Part shown: positions 24,005 through 32,133 of the stretch, piece after piece
Numbering within the stretch: position 1 is the stretch's first letter
Layout of the letters: the number at the start of each line of letters is the position of its first letter
DNA from: a virus
Length of the DNA stretch: 64,000 bases
Reading direction: 5' to 3' (one strand)
Virus record (IMG/VR): IMGVR_UViG_3300032675_000001
Span: 296,684 to 360,683 of that record
Notes under the pieces: model-generated
Database searches by the model: none
Seen by the model: the letters and a program-made list of their open reading frames with translations, nothing else
Told to the model about the DNA's origin: nothing
Program-made: the position numbers and the translations under genes

Positions 24005-24481
24005 TTAGAAGCGAACAGAAGTCGTAGCAACTACGCCGTTGTTCTTGACACCGCCAAGATCAGTATGAGCATACTGAACACCAACTGAGAATGGTCCTAC
24101 AACATTCAAATCAACGCCCCCAGTTGCACGAAGCCCCTGAAGATTGTGTGCATGAAGATCGCGTAGGTTATCATAACCAAGACCAGCATATACAAGAGTA
24201 TAACCAGTCACTTCATAACCAAGACGAGCGCCAACATTGACATCGCGACGATCAAACACGTTGTCAAGGCCAGTTTCCAAACCAGCAGTGATCGGACCAA
24301 CAACCTTGGTGTCGTAACCGAGTTCAACACCATAAGTGAAGTCACGATTTGACGGAATGTTTGAGATGTCCTGATAACCAACTTCACCAGTTACGCGAGG
24401 ACCAACAAAGCTATCTGCCATTGCTGGAGCGGCAGTTGCGGCGGATACAGCCAATAGTGCTGCTGTGATTAACTTCTTCAT
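24005..24481 (-). CDS. Outer-membrane beta-barrel protein, 158 aa
   Basis: A signal peptide (MKKLITAALLAVSAATAAPAMA) precedes about eight alternating amphipathic strands (GEVGYQDI, TYGVELGYDT, VNVGARLGYEV, VYAGLGYDNL, VGVQYAHTD) and a C-terminal Phe, the usual signal for barrel assembly. Likely an eight-stranded OmpA/OmpX-like barrel placed in the host outer membrane. It has its own host-type promoter and terminator, so it is expressed apart from the curli block beside it. A role in surface masking or superinfection exclusion is inference. Confidence 0.75.
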   Translation of the reverse strand: MKKLITAALLAVSAATAAPAMADSFVGPRVTGEVGYQDISNIPSNRDFTYGVELGYDTKVVGPITAGLETGLDNVFDRRDVNVGARLGYEVTGYTLVYAGLGYDNLRDLHAHNLQGLRATGGVDLNVVGPFSVGVQYAHTDLGGVKNNGVVATTSVRF

Positions 24482-24527
24482 ATTTTTCCTTTTTCTGTTT
24501 GAGGATTATTTCTCTAATCCAGTATCC

Positions 24528-24556
24528 TATATAGCATCAGATACATGAAATATCAA
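24528..24556 (-). promoter_or_regulatory. Sigma70-type promoter for the barrel gene
   Basis: TTGATA (24551-24556), 17 bp, TATATA (24528-24533). Confidence 0.75.
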
Positions 24557-24573
24557 GCATTTTGGTCCACAAG

Positions 24574-26631
24574 TTATTTTGATGTTGCCCTGTACACCCC
24601 ATCCCAATCTCTAGGTTTTGGTGGATTCTGTTGTATCTCTTTGATCCTATCTTGCATCATTAAGTAATAAGATTTCAGTACGCCGTTCCAGTTATTTTCC
24701 ATAGCCTGTGCAAAACCCAATGCTCTGTTCCAAGCACCCATTCTATATGCATCCATGAATCGTTGATGTGCTAGTTGCGCTTTTGCGTCCTTGTGCTCCA
24801 ACACCGTATAGATTCTGGAAGGTTCTGTTTTGCCCTTGACTGCGATAAGATCAAGTTCAACGACCTGATACTTGTCTTTCACGTATTCTGCGGTTTTGGG
24901 ACCAATAATGATTTTAACCCCGTAAGGCTTGCTTTGACCTTCCAGCCTACTTGCGAGATTAACGCCATCACCCAGACAAGTATAATCAAACCGCTGGTCG
25001 CTGCCCATATTGCCGACAACAACAGTATCAGTATTAATACCGAGACCCATTCCAAAAGCTGGTACGCCTTCTTTTTTGACTTCATTGTTAAATTCCTCCA
25101 ATGCTTTCAACATCTGAAACGCTGTTTTTACTGCATCCAATGCGTGTTTCTCATTGTTTACAGGTGCGTTCCAGAATGCCATTTGAGCATCACCTATATA
25201 CTTATCAAGCGTACCTTTGTTCTCAAGAATTGCTTTGGTCATCGCTGTCATGTAGCGATTCATAATCTTGGTCAATCCTTGAACGTCCTTGCCATAATGT
25301 TCTGAGATTGTAGTGAAACCACGAACATCCGTGAACATGATGGACAGTTCTTGCTCAGTGCCTCCTAGCTGTAATAGTTCTGGTTGACGCTGTAGTTGTG
25401 CAACAAGATCAGGACTCAAATAAGTTCCAAACTGCTTCTTGATCTGCTGCTTTTGTAGAAACTCATTGATGAATTTTACACTGTAAACATGCAAATAAAT
25501 AATGAGAGCAGACAAGAAGTTGAATGAAATATCAAACAATATCTTATTATGACTATATAGATATACAGGAGTATAAGCATATCCGATCAGTAATATTCCA
25601 ATCCAAACAATGGAATATCTTAGATTAGACAAGCCTATAACTGCTAGTGAAAGAAGCACAAATGCCAGAAGATCAACCAGCCCAACCCAATTCGGAATTG
25701 ACACAGAATCCTGATTTATCAGAGTCTGAAGAATGCTGGCCTGAACCTGATGGGGCATTTTGGCACCAGCCGGAGTCGCTACTGGGTTTGCGATCCCGCT
25801 CGCAGTCACACCGAGTAGAACGATCTTTCCATCGAGACGAGGAATATTCTCGCCTACTTCAAACGATGAGAATTCGGAATTCGGATTAATAAACACACGA
25901 CCATATTCATCTGTAGGAATTTTACCAAACTGTGGAACACGAACAGCCTCAACACCAGTCTCATTTATTTTCGCTTGATAGCTTGGATCACCAGCAGCGA
26001 CACGCAACAGTTCTAAGGCGAACGAAGGGTAGTATTCGCCATTTGAAGTCCCTAATAAAGGCATTCGGCGCACAACCCCATCCGTCTCGGGAAGAGTTGT
26101 TGTTATGCCGACACCTACAGCGGATTGTTGAAGAACTGGAATGTTATCAAGAACACAAGGATAGTTCGGAAGAAACTGAGTTGGTTTCCCGTCACCGATT
26201 ACAGCAACACCTGTGCGGCGAGTCTGACGATTATCCCTAGTGCAATCGGTTGAAAGTGTTTGGCTAAGCACTACAGGGTGATTTGCTAACGCATTTGCAA
26301 AGGCATCATCACCATTGAATCTATCTTTTTCCGGATAGAGAATGGTGCTTCCAACAAGACCAGCATGACCATTATCGTAAATGTCATTGATAATCTTGGC
26401 ATAAGTGTCTCTAGGGAATGGATATTGTCCGTATTTTTCTATTGCTTTCTCGCCAATATTTGCAATGACGATTTGATCAGAATGTACAGGCTTGCCTAGC
26501 ATAAGATAATCATAAAACTTAAGCTTCATCGCATCAACTAGATACGGATTGGAAAGCTTGACGATAAGAAGTAATGTTAAAGTGAAAAGAGCCATCCAAG
26601 GACTCAATAGGATTTTTCGTAGTTTTTTCAT
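24574..26631 (-). CDS. CHASE2-domain adenylate/guanylate cyclase, 685 aa
   Basis: A transmembrane receptor cyclase. After one N-terminal membrane helix (about residues 11-30) comes a periplasmic CHASE2 sensor (to about 300: FYDYLMLGKPVHSDQIVI, then FPRDTYAKII, and the end motif KIVLLGVTASG). Three membrane helices follow (about 315-385), then a class III cyclase domain (about 425-600). Catalytic residues are present: both metal Asp (MFTDVRGFT and YIGDAQMAF), the base-binding Lys (LDKYIGD), and YTCLGDGVNLASRLE with the transition-state Asn and Arg. Lys in the base pocket favours ATP. The frame is complete. It is the last gene of the curli block. A membrane cyclase is very unusual in a phage. 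Confidence 0.9.
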   Translation of the reverse strand: MKKLRKILLSPWMALFTLTLLLIVKLSNPYLVDAMKLKFYDYLMLGKPVHSDQIVIANIGEKAIEKYGQYPFPRDTYAKIINDIYDNGHAGLVGSTILYPEKDRFNGDDAFANALANHPVVLSQTLSTDCTRDNRQTRRTGVAVIGDGKPTQFLPNYPCVLDNIPVLQQSAVGVGITTTLPETDGVVRRMPLLGTSNGEYYPSFALELLRVAAGDPSYQAKINETGVEAVRVPQFGKIPTDEYGRVFINPNSEFSSFEVGENIPRLDGKIVLLGVTASGIANPVATPAGAKMPHQVQASILQTLINQDSVSIPNWVGLVDLLAFVLLSLAVIGLSNLRYSIVWIGILLIGYAYTPVYLYSHNKILFDISFNFLSALIIYLHVYSVKFINEFLQKQQIKKQFGTYLSPDLVAQLQRQPELLQLGGTEQELSIMFTDVRGFTTISEHYGKDVQGLTKIMNRYMTAMTKAILENKGTLDKYIGDAQMAFWNAPVNNEKHALDAVKTAFQMLKALEEFNNEVKKEGVPAFGMGLGINTDTVVVGNMGSDQRFDYTCLGDGVNLASRLEGQSKPYGVKIIIGPKTAEYVKDKYQVVELDLIAVKGKTEPSRIYTVLEHKDAKAQLAHQRFMDAYRMGAWNRALGFAQAMENNWNGVLKSYYLMMQDRIKEIQQNPPKPRDWDGVYRATSK

Positions 26632-26641
26632 GGCTCTATCC

Positions 26642-27835
26642 TTAATGTTTTACATATGAATATCCAGTGCAGGTTCCAGTAGTACAAGTAATGCTCATTG
26701 ATGCGCTATCAGTAGTAGTAGGATTATCCTGAACGACAGTTACTCCGATATTTGAACTATTTAGCGTAAGAGAAAACATTTTCTGTGCAGTGCCAGCTTG
26801 TGTGGCACTTACCGTATTTCCACTAGTTGGTATATTAAGTTCTAAGAAGTGATTGCCCGTTCCAGTCTGTGATGTGGTGATGTTATTACCTGTTCCTGTA
26901 ACGTTCTGAAATAGATTTTGTCCACCTGATTGAGTGTTGTTCAATATGTTTGAGTTGCCGTTAATGATAGCCTGCTCATAGTTGGAGTTTCCTGCCTGAT
27001 TTACTGTCATATTATTTCCAGTTCCAACAATATTAGCTTCAACTAGGTTATGATATCCATTCAATGTTTGACCACCTTGTGTCACGTTCAAGCTATTTGA
27101 TGCACCGTTAATAACCAATGCTGTGCCATTAGGACCTCTTACAGCATTGTAATCACCTGTTTGAGTAACAGTTACACTAGTGTTATCTCCACCGTATTGA
27201 TTGATGTAGACAGTGTTATAACCTATAGTTGAGGTTTGGTTTATATAGTTCTGCTCTATTGAACTGATAACAGCAGGAGGATAAGTGGGTGCAGGAGGTG
27301 CCGCAGATTGTCCTGCTGCTAATGGAGTAGTTGAGCCACTGCCTGCAAAAGTATTTGTTTGCGCAACAGTTGGGTTTAGAGTACCAGTAAAGCTGAATCC
27401 ATTTGAGTTAGGGAATCCATAGTCAGTGCTGAAGACTGTGCCATTTAGATTGGCATTGGTGAAGAAAAAGAAATGATGTCCTAGACTGTCTGTTCCCTCA
27501 ACATCCAGTTTACCCGGACCAAGATCAGCCGCAACGGAACCATTGCTATTATACACAATCATTTCCCAGGGATAGCTAGGATTGCCACTAGCGATAAATC
27601 CGATATATTGCGTTGACGATAAGTGATAAGGTGATCCTGTGTTCCAAGAAGTGCCTATGCCACTTAGGCTATAGATTTGACAAGTTGTGGTATACAAGCA
27701 AGCACTGACATTCCATTGCGTGTCACTGAACTGTGCAGCACCGAACTCCAGATTGGAAAAAGAGGTTGCCATAGCAGGAACAGTGAATAACCTTAAACAT
27801 AGAATGAAAAGTAGAATCTTATTAAAGGTTTTCAT
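26642..27835 (-). CDS. Secreted curlin-like repeat protein, 397 aa
   Basis: Signal peptide ending near PAMA. Residues about 25-190 form a non-repeat domain; then come repeats of roughly 20-24 residues rich in Asn, Gln, Gly and Thr, for example NTSVTVTQTGDYNAV, NSLNVTQGGQ, NNMTVNQAGNSN, NNITTSQTGTGNH. The spaced S/T-x-x-Q-x-G-x-x-N pattern is the amyloid repeat of CsgA/CsgB curlins. Likely substrate of the CsgG pore encoded two genes upstream. Its start overlaps the FecR gene stop. Confidence 0.75.
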   Translation of the reverse strand: MKTFNKILLFILCLRLFTVPAMATSFSNLEFGAAQFSDTQWNVSACLYTTTCQIYSLSGIGTSWNTGSPYHLSSTQYIGFIASGNPSYPWEMIVYNSNGSVAADLGPGKLDVEGTDSLGHHFFFFTNANLNGTVFSTDYGFPNSNGFSFTGTLNPTVAQTNTFAGSGSTTPLAAGQSAAPPAPTYPPAVISSIEQNYINQTSTIGYNTVYINQYGGDNTSVTVTQTGDYNAVRGPNGTALVINGASNSLNVTQGGQTLNGYHNLVEANIVGTGNNMTVNQAGNSNYEQAIINGNSNILNNTQSGGQNLFQNVTGTGNNITTSQTGTGNHFLELNIPTSGNTVSATQAGTAQKMFSLTLNSSNIGVTVVQDNPTTTDSASMSITCTTGTCTGYSYVKH

Positions 27836-28974
27836 TTGTTAGGTGCTCCATTCTGGACTATTGTTATTGTTCCTTGTGGTCTACCATCACCTTGATTAGT
27901 CCATTTTTGATTCATAAAGTTGTATGAATCTACCAGTCCATTTTGAGAAACCACTACCTGTACTTGTGTATTTAGCGGTAACCAAACAGTAGCAGCCTGC
28001 TCTTTGTCTTGAGAAAGTTCTGAATAAGCCCATCCTATTTGAACAAGTTTCTTGTTCAATACAGGAGAAACATTGGTGTGTATTGTTTGTTTTGGAAGAG
28101 TTGCATTGTTTTCCAAATAAACCTGTTCCAATTGATCTGGAGTAGCGGGCTTGGCAGCAATCAATACTGCAACTTCTTCAAATGGATCACCACCTGAGTC
28201 TGGGTCTTGGTTTGCATCAGCAGCCGCCTGTGAAGGGTTCAACGAAAGCTTCAATGCGTTTTTTGATATCTTGTTAAGACTATCACCAGAATCGGTAGTG
28301 GGTGCTGAAATCTGTAGTGTATTGTTTACCTGCTTCATTGTCATATTTACTTTGACCGGAGGAGCAGGTGGAGTGAAACTGTTTTCCACCATAGTTGCTT
28401 GGAAAGGTCTGGACAGAGTTACTACTCCAGCAGCAGTTAGAACCTCAATAGACCCGGTTGGGCATTCATCTGTTATCTTTGTGGGGTCCTTGTCATCATA
28501 ACAGCTAGGTAGTAGAATGACAGTTGTTTTGCCAGTTTCATCAACTGACATCAAAAAGTCTGTGCCACGAACACCAATCGTTGCAGTTGGAGTATGTATA
28601 TTAACACCACCGGGATTGCCATGTGCGATTTTACCAGATGCATATCGCACTGTACCTAATGCAACTTTAAGACCAAGCTTGCCTTTGTTTGAGTTTCCAC
28701 CATCATATACGAAGTCATCTATTACAAGCTTACTGTTTTCGGTGATATTAACCGTAGTGCTATCAATAAACGTGATCTTGAACTTACCTTGACTGTTGGT
28801 GGTGATCGTATCCATCTTTTCAATCCCGCTACCTTTAGCAGCAGGATGTATCGTATTTGATCTTTTGATTTGACCTCCGCCTCTAAAATCTGTTACCGAC
28901 CCGATTGATGCCATCGCAGGGGTCGATAATAGAAGTAATAGATTAATGGCCAGTCTTAATATTGAACGTGCCAT
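27832..28974 (-). CDS. Secreted FecR-domain protein, 380 aa
   Basis: Signal peptide ending STPAMA. The FecR-type domain spans about residues 25-170: IGSVTDFRGGGQIKR, GKFKITFIDSTTVNI, LKVALGTVRYASGK and TPTATIGVRGTDF, the last being the hallmark of exported FecR domains. The C-terminal part is Pro- and Lys-rich with a final strand segment. In bacteria such proteins often neighbour CHASE2 proteins and surface polymers; a periplasmic sensor or scaffold role is likely. Confidence 0.8.
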   Translation of the reverse strand: MARSILRLAINLLLLLSTPAMASIGSVTDFRGGGQIKRSNTIHPAAKGSGIEKMDTITTNSQGKFKITFIDSTTVNITENSKLVIDDFVYDGGNSNKGKLGLKVALGTVRYASGKIAHGNPGGVNIHTPTATIGVRGTDFLMSVDETGKTTVILLPSCYDDKDPTKITDECPTGSIEVLTAAGVVTLSRPFQATMVENSFTPPAPPVKVNMTMKQVNNTLQISAPTTDSGDSLNKISKNALKLSLNPSQAAADANQDPDSGGDPFEEVAVLIAAKPATPDQLEQVYLENNATLPKQTIHTNVSPVLNKKLVQIGWAYSELSQDKEQAATVWLPLNTQVQVVVSQNGLVDSYNFMNQKWTNQGDGRPQGTITIVQNGAPNK

Positions 28975-29749
28975 TGTTACCGGTACTCGTTATGTTGATT
29001 ACTGTTTCAGAAGCACCATACTGTTGAGTAGTAAGAGTGTTACCTGTTCCAGTAAAGCTGGCATATAGAGAGTGACCATATGTTCCACCGGCATCAGTTT
29101 GTGTCACGTTAGTAGTATTGTTGCTACCAGTGAACAATAATGTTTGTGACGAGTTAGGCGAGTTATCAGTTACAGTAAATGCGTTATTGTTGCCATTGGT
29201 GTTGATTGTTTGCGTAATATTTGCAGCAGACCCATGAAAATTCAATGAGTTGTTGTTACCATCAAATACAACATTAAGATTCAACTTATTACAGTTTGAA
29301 TCGCCCTGCTGTGTGCCACATGCAATGACAGCAGTATTATTATTACCAATCTGTTGAATAGTAGCAGTTGCGCCACTACCTGTTCCAGTAGAACCTACAA
29401 TACCCATTAGTAATGAGTTTGAATTGCCAGTTTGAATAACTGTAACAGTTTGATTGTCACCAGAAAGATAAATTGGATTTACCAAAGTACCTGTAATGTT
29501 AGATACACCTGTTTGTTGGATATTTACATTTACGTTATTACCTGACTGATCAATGTATACTTTATTTGTTGTTGCTACTGTGCCTGCTTCTGTTGCATTG
29601 GGTGAAGTTGCTACGATTGCAGGAGGATTTGGTGCAGTAGGAAGTACCGCAGTTGCTGGAGTGCCAGCATCAACTGATGCTGTTTGTGCAAACGCAGCAC
29701 TAGATACTAGCAACGAACCAAGAATTAATGCATATTTTATTATTTTCAT
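28943..29749 (-). CDS. Secreted curlin-like repeat protein, 268 aa
   Basis: Signal peptide ending SSAAFA. An Ala/Pro/Thr-rich linker is followed by repeats such as NNVNVNIQQTGVSN, NQTVTVIQTGNSN, ATATIQQIGNNN, NNTTNVTQTDAGG and NTLTTQQYGASE. The Q-x-G-x-x-N curlin pattern is clear. Directly follows csgG. By analogy with E. coli one of the two curlin-like proteins could nucleate (CsgB role) and the other polymerise (CsgA role); which is which cannot be told. Confidence 0.78.
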   Translation of the reverse strand: MKIIKYALILGSLLVSSAAFAQTASVDAGTPATAVLPTAPNPPAIVATSPNATEAGTVATTNKVYIDQSGNNVNVNIQQTGVSNITGTLVNPIYLSGDNQTVTVIQTGNSNSLLMGIVGSTGTGSGATATIQQIGNNNTAVIACGTQQGDSNCNKLNLNVVFDGNNNSLNFHGSAANITQTINTNGNNNAFTVTDNSPNSSQTLLFTGSNNTTNVTQTDAGGTYGHSLYASFTGTGNTLTTQQYGASETVINITSTGNNGTFNIKTGH

Positions 29750-29760
29750 CTTTGTAATCC

Positions 29761-30588
29761 TTACTTTGTTGTAGTTGTTTGTGCGGTTGCCTTAAAGTGC
29801 CAAAGCCCTTTCTTTTCGCCGCTCTTTATTAGTTCTGCTACACCGAGTTCAATGGCTGCTCTTATAGCATAACTTCCAGCTTCATTAGTCGTTTGTTGTC
29901 CATCAAGTTCAAATGCCTGTGTTCCCAAATCAAAGAGTTTAAACACTGTTATACCCTCTGAGGTAGACAAAACATTTTTATTGACAGTGACACTATCTAA
30001 TACTTCGCCGGTTTGTGTAGATACGAGTCGCATATTGATTACGACCATATCTTCACTGTATTGAGTATTCGGACCTATGCCTAGATAACGAACCCCATTA
30101 CCTCCTGTTTTAGTATCACTGTTATAATCAATGATACCACCTTCAATGATCAAGCCCGCTACCGTTAAAGGTGGCAGCGGTGTTGCTTTATCACCATATT
30201 CTTGTTCACGCATCTGACGAATAAGTTGACGTTCCTTTATGAGACTGTCAATACCCACACGTTCAACTGGTCTAAACCATTTGCCATTGTCAACATCTGA
30301 TAGAGTTTTAATAAGATATGCGTCAGCACCCTGAGTTACTGCGGTACTGAACGTGCTTAGAGTTGATGATGGCTTACGCTGTCCAGTCTTGTCAGTAAAT
30401 GCATATACTGCAACTGGAATCGGTGGACCTTCAGGATCAGGGATGCCCTTGAATACCTTTTCATTGGCAAACTTAGACACTACAGGCTTTGATCTAAGCA
30501 TTTCCGTGTCTTTGTTCAGTCTAGGGTGAATGCCTCCGATACAACCGGACAAAAGAAGCATTAATGGCAAAATCAATAGTTTTTTCAT
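29761..30588 (-). CDS. csgG: Curli secretion pore lipoprotein CsgG
   Basis: Lipoprotein signal with lipobox LLLSGC at residues 11-16. The alignment to E. coli CsgG holds by eye along the chain: VAVYAFTDKTGQRKP (VSVYNIQDETGQFKP), FSTAVTQGADAYLIKTL, WFRPVERVGIDSLIKERQLIR, LTVAGLIIEGGIIDYNSD, KTGGNGVRYLGIGPNTQY, MRLVSTQTGEVLDSV and ETGV-like IELGVAELI near the end. Length 275 aa against 277. It would form the outer-membrane export channel for the curlin-like proteins. Confidence 0.93.
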   Translation of the reverse strand: MKKLLILPLMLLLSGCIGGIHPRLNKDTEMLRSKPVVSKFANEKVFKGIPDPEGPPIPVAVYAFTDKTGQRKPSSTLSTFSTAVTQGADAYLIKTLSDVDNGKWFRPVERVGIDSLIKERQLIRQMREQEYGDKATPLPPLTVAGLIIEGGIIDYNSDTKTGGNGVRYLGIGPNTQYSEDMVVINMRLVSTQTGEVLDSVTVNKNVLSTSEGITVFKLFDLGTQAFELDGQQTTNEAGSYAIRAAIELGVAELIKSGEKKGLWHFKATAQTTTTK

Positions 30589-30599
30589 GTCAAGGCTCC

Positions 30600-31055
30600 T
30601 TAAAACGCAAATGTCGCAATAGGAACATTGACCACTGTTTGATTGCCTGAACTGTCAACTACCGTGAGTTGCACATTGGTGCCTGTTTTTAGGTAACTAA
30701 TGGTGTTTCCATCTAGATTAAATGTTCCTGCGTTGGATGATCCTCCGGCTTGGAACAAGTTGTTTGACAACTGTGTTGCAAGCTGTGCATACACTTGTGA
30801 AGTAAACAGAGAAATAAACTTAGCTAGAGGAGTGTTTGATGCAGCAGCGGCGGCGGCTGCTTGAGCAGATGCTAATGCATTTGCATTTGAGGCAGCATTA
30901 GAAGACTCTAACGACTGCACCGAAAGTACATGGTTAGACCAGTTGATGCCATTAAATGAAGGGTCTTTAAACTGCTGAATCAGTGGATCAGCATGTGCCG
31001 TTCCTGCAATACTAAGTGCTGTGATTAGAGAAAGTGCTTTTAATATTTTTCTCAT
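30600..31055 (-). CDS. csgF: Curli assembly factor CsgF
   Basis: Signal peptide, then IQQFKDPSFNGINWSNHVLS, matching the CsgF N-terminal plug (FQFRNPNFGG...), which binds inside the CsgG channel. A low-complexity Ala/Ser/Asn stretch follows, then the C-terminal strands NVQLTVVDSSGNQTVVNVP, matching LQLNVTDRKTGQTSTIQV. Length 151 aa against 138. It sits directly upstream of csgG with the same order as expected for a functional pair. No CsgE is seen. Confidence 0.88.
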   Translation of the reverse strand: MRKILKALSLITALSIAGTAHADPLIQQFKDPSFNGINWSNHVLSVQSLESSNAASNANALASAQAAAAAAASNTPLAKFISLFTSQVYAQLATQLSNNLFQAGGSSNAGTFNLDGNTISYLKTGTNVQLTVVDSSGNQTVVNVPIATFAF

Positions 31056-31072
31056 TATTTCTCTCCAAATAT

Positions 31073-31402
31073 TTAACTACTTCCGCCAGAAGCCTCTTGA
31101 TCTGCTTCTTTGTGATGTACACGAGGTTGATTGATAATCTTTTCGGCCTCAACACGCTCATGTTCAATGGTCTTTCCGCGCAAGTGTAATACCGTATTAA
31201 CTTTTTGATTAAGTCTGATCAAGTCATTGTCTAGCATTCTGATACGATCAATCAGCGCGATCAGAACAGTGTTTGCTTCGCTGAGAACCGGCTTGACTTC
31301 TTTTGTCGCCCATTCCCAAACGTAGAACACGAAATATCCCATGCCGCCAGCAGCAATGATGGGGAATCCATACTTGTTTACTAGTTCTGCTATTTCACCC
31401 AT
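31073..31402 (-). CDS. Small holin-like membrane protein, 109 aa
   Basis: One hydrophobic helix (about residues 11-29: FPIIAAGGMGYFVFYVW) is followed by an amphipathic coiled region (TVLIALIDRIRMLDNDLIRLNQKV). A paralogue of the next gene upstream, with the same GFPI-A-A-G-x-GYFVF core. Could be a holin-type or membrane-scaffold protein of the curli block. TAATG-type coupling links the pair. Confidence 0.6.
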   Translation of the reverse strand: MGEIAELVNKYGFPIIAAGGMGYFVFYVWEWATKEVKPVLSEANTVLIALIDRIRMLDNDLIRLNQKVNTVLHLRGKTIEHERVEAEKIINQPRVHHKEADQEASGGSS

Positions 31403-31686
31403 CAGTCGCGTCTCGCATCTGTCTTGCCATCAGCACGAGCGATTCGTTCAACATCTGGTCTTAAACCCAACGCATTTGAAACAACAGTGTCAATGCGAAT
31501 GACATCGTGATTCATAGTCTTAACACGATTGTCTAGTGCGGTGATGATACCAGCCATACCTTTTACGCTACCCGTGACACCAGCAAGAATAAACTTTAGG
31601 GTGAGGAACACAAAGTAACCAGCCCCTAATGCAGCCGCAATAGGAAATCCAACATCACCAATAACTTTAAAGATATCTGTACCCAT
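31402..31686 (-). CDS. Small holin-like membrane protein, 94 aa
   Basis: First gene of the curli block. Hydrophobic helix VGFPIAAALGAGYFVFLTLKFI then a helical tail with ALDNRVKTMNHDVIRIDTVV. Clearly related to the 109-aa neighbour. Function unproven. Confidence 0.6.
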   Translation of the reverse strand: MGTDIFKVIGDVGFPIAAALGAGYFVFLTLKFILAGVTGSVKGMAGIITALDNRVKTMNHDVIRIDTVVSNALGLRPDVERIARADGKTDARRD

Positions 31687-31702
31687 AAACCCTCATAACA
31701 GT

Positions 31703-31731
31703 AAAACCCCAGTGTTTTGTTTACACTGAGG
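31703..31731 (-). terminator. Terminator upstream of the curli block
   Basis: Minus-strand stem CCTCAGTGT/ACACTGGGG (8 of 9 paired) with an AAACAAA loop and a TTTT tail. It ends the 100-aa gene's transcript, so the curli block needs its own promoter. ACTAAATAATAG just upstream of the stem is a weak late-type match. Confidence 0.75.
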
Positions 31732-31769
31732 TGTTACTATTATTTAGTCATTTTGGGTATTTTTAAGTA

Positions 31770-32072
31770 TCAGTAGATACTGCGTGGCATCTTTTCTTTT
31801 TGGGCAAAGTTGATCAGCGCATCAGTAAAGTCCATGGCGCTCTTGCAAGCCTGATTTTGCATGGCTTCACGATCAATCGGCTTGAGACCATTGTAAACAT
31901 CAAAGAAGGCGTGAATGGTCCGAAGAGGAATCTTCACCTTGTCCCCATCTTGGAAAACGATGTCGCGATTTCCACCAACATCAATGCTCTTGCGAAGCTG
32001 CATCGGAAGAACGGGAATCTTGTCGTAGTCGGGATCATTGATCAGAGCGTCTTCGTAGAATGCCTTAGTCAT
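31770..32072 (-). CDS. Small hypothetical protein, 100 aa
   Basis: ATG 32072 with AAAGGTGACC upstream. Contains GGNRDIVFQDGDKVKIPLRTIHAFFDVY; a compact alpha/beta protein. It has its own promoter and terminator as a one-gene unit between the curli block and the head-protein block. Not recognised. Confidence 0.65.
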   Translation of the reverse strand: MTKAFYEDALINDPDYDKIPVLPMQLRKSIDVGGNRDIVFQDGDKVKIPLRTIHAFFDVYNGLKPIDREAMQNQACKSAMDFTDALINFAQKEKMPRSIY

Positions 32073-32101
32073 TGTGGTCACCTTTCGTTTGTGATGACAG
32101 T

Positions 32102-32130
32102 CTTCTAAGGCATGTAAATCAACGTGTCAA
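32102..32130 (-). promoter_or_regulatory. Sigma70-type promoter
   Basis: TTGACA (32125-32130), 17 bp, TAGAAG (32102-32107). Confidence 0.65.
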
Positions 32131-32133
32131 CAG

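Noticed and set aside
24005-31686. Host genomic island or assembly chimera carrying curli genes
   Set aside because: The block has phage-like tight overlaps, the same strand and similar base use as its neighbours, and is bordered by phage-style late promoters; no host housekeeping gene or integrase is present. Read coverage would still be a fair test.
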